Shown here in pieces: positions 60,170 to 64,000 of a DNA stretch of 64,000 nt. The translations under genes and the position numbers were made by a program. The notes beneath the pieces are model-generated. The model was not told where the DNA came from, searched no databases, and was given only the letters and a program-made list of their open reading frames with translations. The stretch is from Halopolyspora algeriensis. GTDB taxonomy: Bacteria > Actinomycetota > Actinomycetes > Mycobacteriales > Pseudonocardiaceae. Within the stretch, counting starts at the first letter, position 1. The number at the start of each line of letters is the position of its first letter. The DNA lies in the NCBI RefSeq assembly GCF_003337235.1, contig NZ_QPJC01000008.1, positions 1-64,000 of the forward strand, in the 5' to 3' direction.

Positions 60170-61000
60170 GTGCAGGGGCGGCTGGAACTCGAAGGTATTC
60201 CCGACCGGCTGGTGCGAGTGACACCGGCCCGGCTGGGCACCTGGTCGATCTGCCCGCGCCGGTACCGGATGACCTACCTCGACAGGCCCGCACCGTCGCG
60301 CGGCGGTGCCTGGGCGCACAGCACGCTGGGCGCGGTGGTGCACAACGCACTGCGCGCACTGTTCGAGCTCCCCGCGCATCGGCGGACGCCCGAACAGGCC
60401 GCGCTGCTCCTGCGGCAGCACTGGAAGAGCGATGGGTTCGCGGGAGCGGAGCAGGCCGCCGAATACCGGCGGCGTGCGGAAGGCTGGCTGAGCGACTACG
60501 TCGATCGGTTCGGCGACAGCGATACCGTCGTCGGGGTCGAACGCCGGGTGTCGGCGGCGACGGGCACGATCATCGCCGAGGGACGGGTGGACCGAATCGA
60601 TCAGCGCGCCGGTGAACTCGTCGTGGTGGACTACAAGACCGGCAGGCATGCGCTGAGTGCCGAGGACGCGCGCGATTCACGCGCGCTCGCCCTGTACGCT
60701 CTGGCGGTGCGGGGGATGTCGCACCGTACGTGCAGGCGGGTCGAACTGCACCATCTGCCGACGGGACGGATACTCGCGTGGGAACACACCGAGGAATCCC
60801 TTGCCCGGCACCGGTCCCGAGCGGAGGAACTCGCGGCAGAGCTGCAGGCGGCAACGGATGCGCTGCACACGGGGCAGAACGCCGATACCACTTTTCCACC
60901 GCGTACCGGGCGGCACTGTTCCTCGTGTGACTTCCGGCAGCACTGCCCCGACGGCAGGCGGGCTGCACCGGATATCGCGCCGTGGGCATTGCTGGGGTAG
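60170..61000 (+). CDS. RecB-like PD-(D/E)XK nuclease
   Basis: This 276-residue protein is of the RecB/Cas4-like nuclease type: SWSICPRRYRMTYLDRP-like N-terminus (TWSICPRRYRMTYLD), catalytic GRVDRIDQRAGELVVVDYKTG (Asp, then Asp-x-Lys), and a C-terminal four-Cys-type end (HCSSCDFRQHCPDG), which may bind an Fe-S cluster. A single-strand exonuclease role in repair is likely. GTG 60170 is 7 nt after TAATGT (leaderless). No cas genes are near. Confidence 0.85.
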   Translation: MQGRLELEGIPDRLVRVTPARLGTWSICPRRYRMTYLDRPAPSRGGAWAHSTLGAVVHNALRALFELPAHRRTPEQAALLLRQHWKSDGFAGAEQAAEYRRRAEGWLSDYVDRFGDSDTVVGVERRVSAATGTIIAEGRVDRIDQRAGELVVVDYKTGRHALSAEDARDSRALALYALAVRGMSHRTCRRVELHHLPTGRILAWEHTEESLARHRSRAEELAAELQAATDALHTGQNADTTFPPRTGRHCSSCDFRQHCPDGRRAAPDIAPWALLG

Positions 61001-61081
61001 GCGACGATGAGACCGACCGGGTTCGGTGAGGACGGGTCGATGCGGGCAGTTGCGGGACAGCGCGGACAGGAGGCGCAGGCG

Positions 61082-61456
61082 GTGTCACCACGGCCGTGCG
61101 GTCGGAAGGAGACTGCCGACCGGGAGGCGCGGGAGCCGGTGCCACACCGGCGTCGGAAGGATGCCGCCGGGAAGCCGCCCAGTCGAGTGGGCGGTCTCGT
61201 ACGCGGGCTCACCGGATCGCTGGCGGCGGGGCTTCTGGTGCTCGCGGTCACGCTGCTGGGAGTCCAGCTCTGGGCGACGAACAGCGGGCTGCCGGGGCCC
61301 GGTGCGGGTGTCGTGATCGGTCATCTCGTGGCGTCCGTGGTCGCGCTCGTGGCGCAGGCGGTGGCCGATCGTCGGCGGGGCCTCGCCGGAGGCCTGTCCG
61401 CCGCCGTGGTCCTCGCCGTGGTGCTCGGGGCGCTCTGGTACTGGTGGTGGTTCTGA
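61082..61456 (+). CDS. Small hypothetical membrane protein
   Basis: This 124-residue protein has three hydrophobic segments (GLTGSLAAGLLVLAVTLLGV, VVIGHLVASVVALVAQAVAD, SAAVVLAVVLGALWYWWWF) after a basic N-terminus. GTG 61082 has AGGAGG 8 nt upstream; ATG 61007 would lengthen it by 25 residues. No family is recognised. It follows the RecB-like gene by about 80 nt. Confidence 0.6.
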   Translation: MSPRPCGRKETADREAREPVPHRRRKDAAGKPPSRVGGLVRGLTGSLAAGLLVLAVTLLGVQLWATNSGLPGPGAGVVIGHLVASVVALVAQAVADRRRGLAGGLSAAVVLAVVLGALWYWWWF

Positions 61457-61508
61457 GGAGTACCGGGAAGGCGGGGGCCGAACCACCGCCTCCTCGGTGC
61501 AGGACCTC

Positions 61509-62717
61509 TCAGCGCAGGGCCACCAGGGTGTTCCCGCGCTGCTCGAGCAGGACACCCCCGGCGGATCCGAGCTCGAGATCGCCCCGGTACCCCCGGCGGT
61601 CCACGGAGATGAGCCGCTCCCGGGTCCCGTCGGCCGGGTCGTGCACGGCGATGCCGCCCGGAACCGGGATCAGCAGCTTGCTCGCGACGACGGTACCGGA
61701 CCCGAGCGTGCCCGAAACCGTCCACATCGGCTTCAGGGTCGCGGGGTCGAGCGCCACGGTGTTGCCGCCGGTGTGCCAGTAGATCACCCGATCTCCGGTG
61801 GTGGACTCGATCCGCACGCCGCCCTGTGGAGGCGGCGGCTGGGTAGCGCGCAACGGGAACCGTCCGCGAACGGTCCCCGAGGCGTCGTAGACGACCAGCT
61901 CGGAGCGGTCGTACAGCGCAACGGCCACTCGTGTTTCGGTCACCGCGACCACCCCGGCGTTCGACCCCGCCAGTGTGGTACTGAGCACTTCCTCGGGATG
62001 TGCACCGTCCTCCGGGTGAGCCTTGAGCACGGTGATGCGGTCACCCGGTGCCCGCGGGCACTCCTCGATGACGCCGACCCGTTCCCGACCGACCGCGATC
62101 GAGGAGTATTCGCACTCGGGTCGTTCCAGGTTGTTGTCCGGGTTCTTCGGTGCGTGCGGAACCCCGTACTGCTGCGTGCGCACGAGGTCGGAACGCCAGG
62201 TCTCGAAGAGTCCACGCCCGGTGGCGGTGACGTAATCACCGCCGGACAGCAGGCGGGTGCCGAACGGGACGTCGCTGTTGCGCTGCGGGCCCCGCTTGCC
62301 CGTCGCCCCTTCCAGAGAAGTCACCTCGCTGCAGTTGTGCGAGGTGCGATACACCGCGATCGCGCGTTGCCACTCGGATCCGACAGTGCACAGGGGAAGA
62401 TCCCGCGCGTAGCGCCAGTGAACCTCGCCGGTGACCGGATCGCGCCCGAGAACCTCGCCCTCCGCGGCGGTGACCACGGCCGGGCCGGCCACGACCGGTT
62501 GGGGAGTGGCCGGGCTGGGAGCTCGCCATGCTTCCTGCAACGCGGTCGGAACCGTATCGGGAGGATGCACTGCGGCGATCGGTTCCGCTGCCGGGTGCGA
62601 GACCGTCGCCCGAACGTCGCTGTGCCACCAGATCACGGCCGAAACGAGCAGCACCGCGACCGTGATCAATCCCACTGTGGCGAGGTCGGCTCTCGTGCGC
62701 CGCTCCGGCCGTATCAC
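61509..62717 (-). CDS. PQQ-like beta-propeller membrane protein
   Basis: This 402-residue protein has one N-terminal membrane span (LATVGLITVAVLLVSAVIW) and an extracytoplasmic propeller with repeated DPVTGEVHWRYARD, ATGRGLFETWRSDLVRTQQYG and ALDPATLKPMWTV-type blades. Mycobacteria have a similar protein (Rv3212) next to rhlE. The role is unknown. GTG 62717 follows GGGAG. Confidence 0.8.
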   Translation of the reverse strand: MIRPERRTRADLATVGLITVAVLLVSAVIWWHSDVRATVSHPAAEPIAAVHPPDTVPTALQEAWRAPSPATPQPVVAGPAVVTAAEGEVLGRDPVTGEVHWRYARDLPLCTVGSEWQRAIAVYRTSHNCSEVTSLEGATGKRGPQRNSDVPFGTRLLSGGDYVTATGRGLFETWRSDLVRTQQYGVPHAPKNPDNNLERPECEYSSIAVGRERVGVIEECPRAPGDRITVLKAHPEDGAHPEEVLSTTLAGSNAGVVAVTETRVAVALYDRSELVVYDASGTVRGRFPLRATQPPPPQGGVRIESTTGDRVIYWHTGGNTVALDPATLKPMWTVSGTLGSGTVVASKLLIPVPGGIAVHDPADGTRERLISVDRRGYRGDLELGSAGGVLLEQRGNTLVALR

Positions 62718-62790
62718 TGTGACTCCCGGCGAACAGACTCCGTCATGGCACCCTCTGCTCGAGCCTAGAAGAATAGCTCCCAGGGCTTGC

Positions 62791-62837
62791 TCGGGTGGTT
62801 GCTCCCACCGCCGTCCCACGCGGCGCCCTACGGCGGT
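62791..62837. terminator. Hairpin downstream of rhlE, with dispersed 12-mer
   Basis: TCGGGTGGTTGC (62791-62802) is the dispersed 12-mer. Right after it ACCGCCGT (62807-62814) pairs with ACGGCGGT (62830-62837), forming an 8-bp stem around 15 nt. It lies between the 3' end of rhlE and the PQQ-protein gene (both minus strand), so it may terminate rhlE. Confidence 0.5.
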
Positions 62838-62888
62838 TCATGCGGCTTCCGACGGGTGCCGTGCCGGCACTCCCGTCGCATGCGGGTG

Positions 62889-64000
62889 TTACTCCGCGAC
62901 GCCCTCGGTGCTGCCTGCCGGGGTGCTGTCCGCAGGAGCGTTGCCGCCGGCACGCTTCGGGCCGCCCCGCCTCCTGCGGCGCCGAGCGGGCCGTTCCGCA
63001 CCGTCTCGGGAGTTCTGAGCGCCCTGGGTGCTCGGCGCCTCCGCGGGTTGTGCCGCTCCGTCGGTGCCGGCACCGACGCGAGTGCGGCGCCTCCGGCGGC
63101 GGCCCGTCGGCCGCGTGTCACCGGACGGTTCACCACGGGAACTCTCGCCACTGTCGCTGCCCGTGCGCTTGCTGCCGGATCCGCCGCGGGTGCGCTTGCG
63201 GCTGCGCTTGCGGGGGGACTCGGTGTCCGCTTCGGACTCGGCATCGAGCCCGGCACGGTCGCGCTGGGACAGCGGCAATCGCCCGGTCACATCGGAGGGC
63301 ACGTCGAGATCGGTGTAGAGGTGCTCGGAAGTCGAGTAGGTCTCGACCGGCTGGGGCAACCCCAGGCCCAGCGCGTCGTTGATCATCTTCCAACGCGCTT
63401 CCTCTTCCCAGTCGACCAGAGTGAGAGCCACGCCCGTGCGGCCCGCGCGGCCGGTGCGCCCGATCCGGTGCACGTAGGTCTTCTCGTCGTCCGGGCACTG
63501 AAGGTTGATCACGTGCGTGACGCCTTCGACGTCGATACCGCGGGCCGCGACATCGGTGGCGACCAGCGTGTCGATCTTGCCGGAGCGGAAGGCGCGCAAC
63601 GCTTTCTCGCGGGCGGTCTGCCCGAGATCGCCGTGGACCGAACCGGCGGCGAAGCCGCGCTCGTTGAGCTCGTCGGAGAGCTTCTGCGCCGTGCGCTTGG
63701 TGCGGCTGAAGATCATGGTCAACCCGCGGTCGCGTGCCTGCAGGGCACGTGCCAGCAGTTCGGTCTTGTCCATCGCGTGTGCGCGGTAGACGAATTGCCG
63801 GGTGCGCTCGTGGACAGCGCCCTCGTCGGCCTGCTCGGCACGGATGTGCGTGGGCTGCTGCAGGAACGTCCGGGCCAGGTTGATGATCGGTCCCGGCATG
63901 GTGGCCGAGAACAGCATCGTCTGCCGCTGCTCGGGAACCATTCCGAGCATCCGCTCGATATCCGGGAGGAAGCCCAGGTCGAGCATCTCGTCGGCCTCGT
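62889..64000 (-). CDS. rhlE: DEAD-box RNA helicase RhlE (partial, 5' end outside window)
   Basis: This gene is cut by the window edge. The visible part starts at the DEAD-type Walker B (DEADEMLDLGFLPDIERML). It has motif III (LFSATMPG), motif IV (MIFSRTKRTAQKLSDELNERG), motif V (LVATDVAARGIDVEGV) and motif VI (YVHRIGRTGRAGRTG). The C-terminal 130 residues are an Arg/Ser/Gly-rich disordered tail (RKRSRKRTRGGSGSKRTGSD), typical of RNA-binding helicases in ribosome assembly and RNA decay. It is flanked by the PQQ-like gene. Confidence 0.94.
   Translation of the reverse strand, partial: EADEMLDLGFLPDIERMLGMVPEQRQTMLFSATMPGPIINLARTFLQQPTHIRAEQADEGAVHERTRQFVYRAHAMDKTELLARALQARDRGLTMIFSRTKRTAQKLSDELNERGFAAGSVHGDLGQTAREKALRAFRSGKIDTLVATDVAARGIDVEGVTHVINLQCPDDEKTYVHRIGRTGRAGRTGVALTLVDWEEEARWKMINDALGLGLPQPVETYSTSEHLYTDLDVPSDVTGRLPLSQRDRAGLDAESEADTESPRKRSRKRTRGGSGSKRTGSDSGESSRGEPSGDTRPTGRRRRRRTRVGAGTDGAAQPAEAPSTQGAQNSRDGAERPARRRRRRGGPKRAGGNAPADSTPAGSTEGVAE

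Noticed and set aside
60170-61000. CRISPR Cas4
   Set aside because: The RecB-like fold and C-terminal cysteines are similar, but there are no other cas genes or repeat arrays in the window.
1-64000. tRNA or rRNA genes
   Set aside because: I found no T-arm-like GTTCGAATC with matching acceptor stems and no rRNA-like stretch; a tRNA scan would confirm.

Overview
The window is GC-rich DNA from an actinomycete. A Pseudonocardiales-type organism (Saccharopolyspora or Actinopolyspora relatives) fits best, but the species cannot be named from sequence alone. Three things point there: a mycothiol gene (mshB), two Scr1-type HTH/DUF397 pairs, and many GTG or ATG starts placed 6 to 8 nt behind a TANNNT -10 box (leaderless mRNAs). 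From memory, several blocks also follow Mycobacterium gene order: typA-lpqW-mshB-ferredoxin-dapC; dapD/dapE-LOG-DivIVA-like-tagA-DUF3117; O-methyltransferase/sigE-rseA-htrA-tatB; mrp; mgtE-like and stress-protein genes; corA; and a PQQ-like protein beside rhlE. No tRNA, rRNA, CRISPR array, insertion sequence or prophage was seen.

Layout. 1-5.9 kb: AraC/GyrI regulator, PH-SHOCT protein, PPOX oxidoreductase, a tiny membrane peptide, then a Scr1 HTH/DUF397 module diverging from a DUF574 methyltransferase. 5.9-11.4 kb: glmS, then a TPP riboswitch in front of thiBPQ (thiamine uptake). 11.5-18.2 kb: BrnTA-like toxin-antitoxin pair, DinB protein, LolA-like/ABC efflux operon, SRPBCC-NUDIX fusion, YCII protein, Cys-cluster/pentapeptide protein. 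18.7-28.8 kb: typA, lpqW, a threonine-synthase-like enzyme, mshB, ferredoxin, dapC, and dapD on the other strand. 29-38.9 kb: dapE, SPFH protein, two LOG proteins, a Phd-VapC pair and PadR regulator, DivIVA-like protein, SRPBCC, tagA, enoyl-CoA hydratase, DUF3117, leucyl aminopeptidase. 39-49.5 kb: MFS transporter, then the envelope-stress block tatB-htrA-rseA-sigE opposite an O-methyltransferase, then mrp, MgtE, a malyl-CoA-lyase-like protein and a stress protein. 50-54.6 kb: second HTH/DUF397 pair, then a MarR regulator opposite wrbA, a ring-cleaving dioxygenase and a carboxylesterase. 54.6-64 kb: CAP-domain protein, small membrane peptides, corA, NUDIX, PH-domain protein, PHP phosphoesterase, RecB-like nuclease, PQQ-like protein, and rhlE running off the edge.

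How the parts work together. dapC, dapD and dapE are three steps of the succinylase lysine/diaminopimelate route; dapC and dapD converge on a strong shared terminator, while dapD and dapE diverge from a shared leaderless promoter region. thiBPQ is read behind a thiamine-pyrophosphate aptamer that starts at the predicted +1. sigE has an ECF-type promoter (GGGAAC, 17 nt, CGTT) that it probably recognises itself, with its anti-sigma factor and the periplasmic protease HtrA downstream. The MarR-wrbA-dioxygenase-esterase cluster resembles the Bacillus MhqR quinone/electrophile regulon in gene content and in operator position.

The least explained material is intergenic. There is a dispersed repeat family sharing TCGGGTGGTTGC, one member split by an 89-bp hairpin insertion with a 5-bp target duplication; a perfect 59-bp direct repeat; a promoter framed by 21-bp inverted arms in the first HTH/DUF397 module; and a triplicated 14-mer at the glmS ribosome-binding site.
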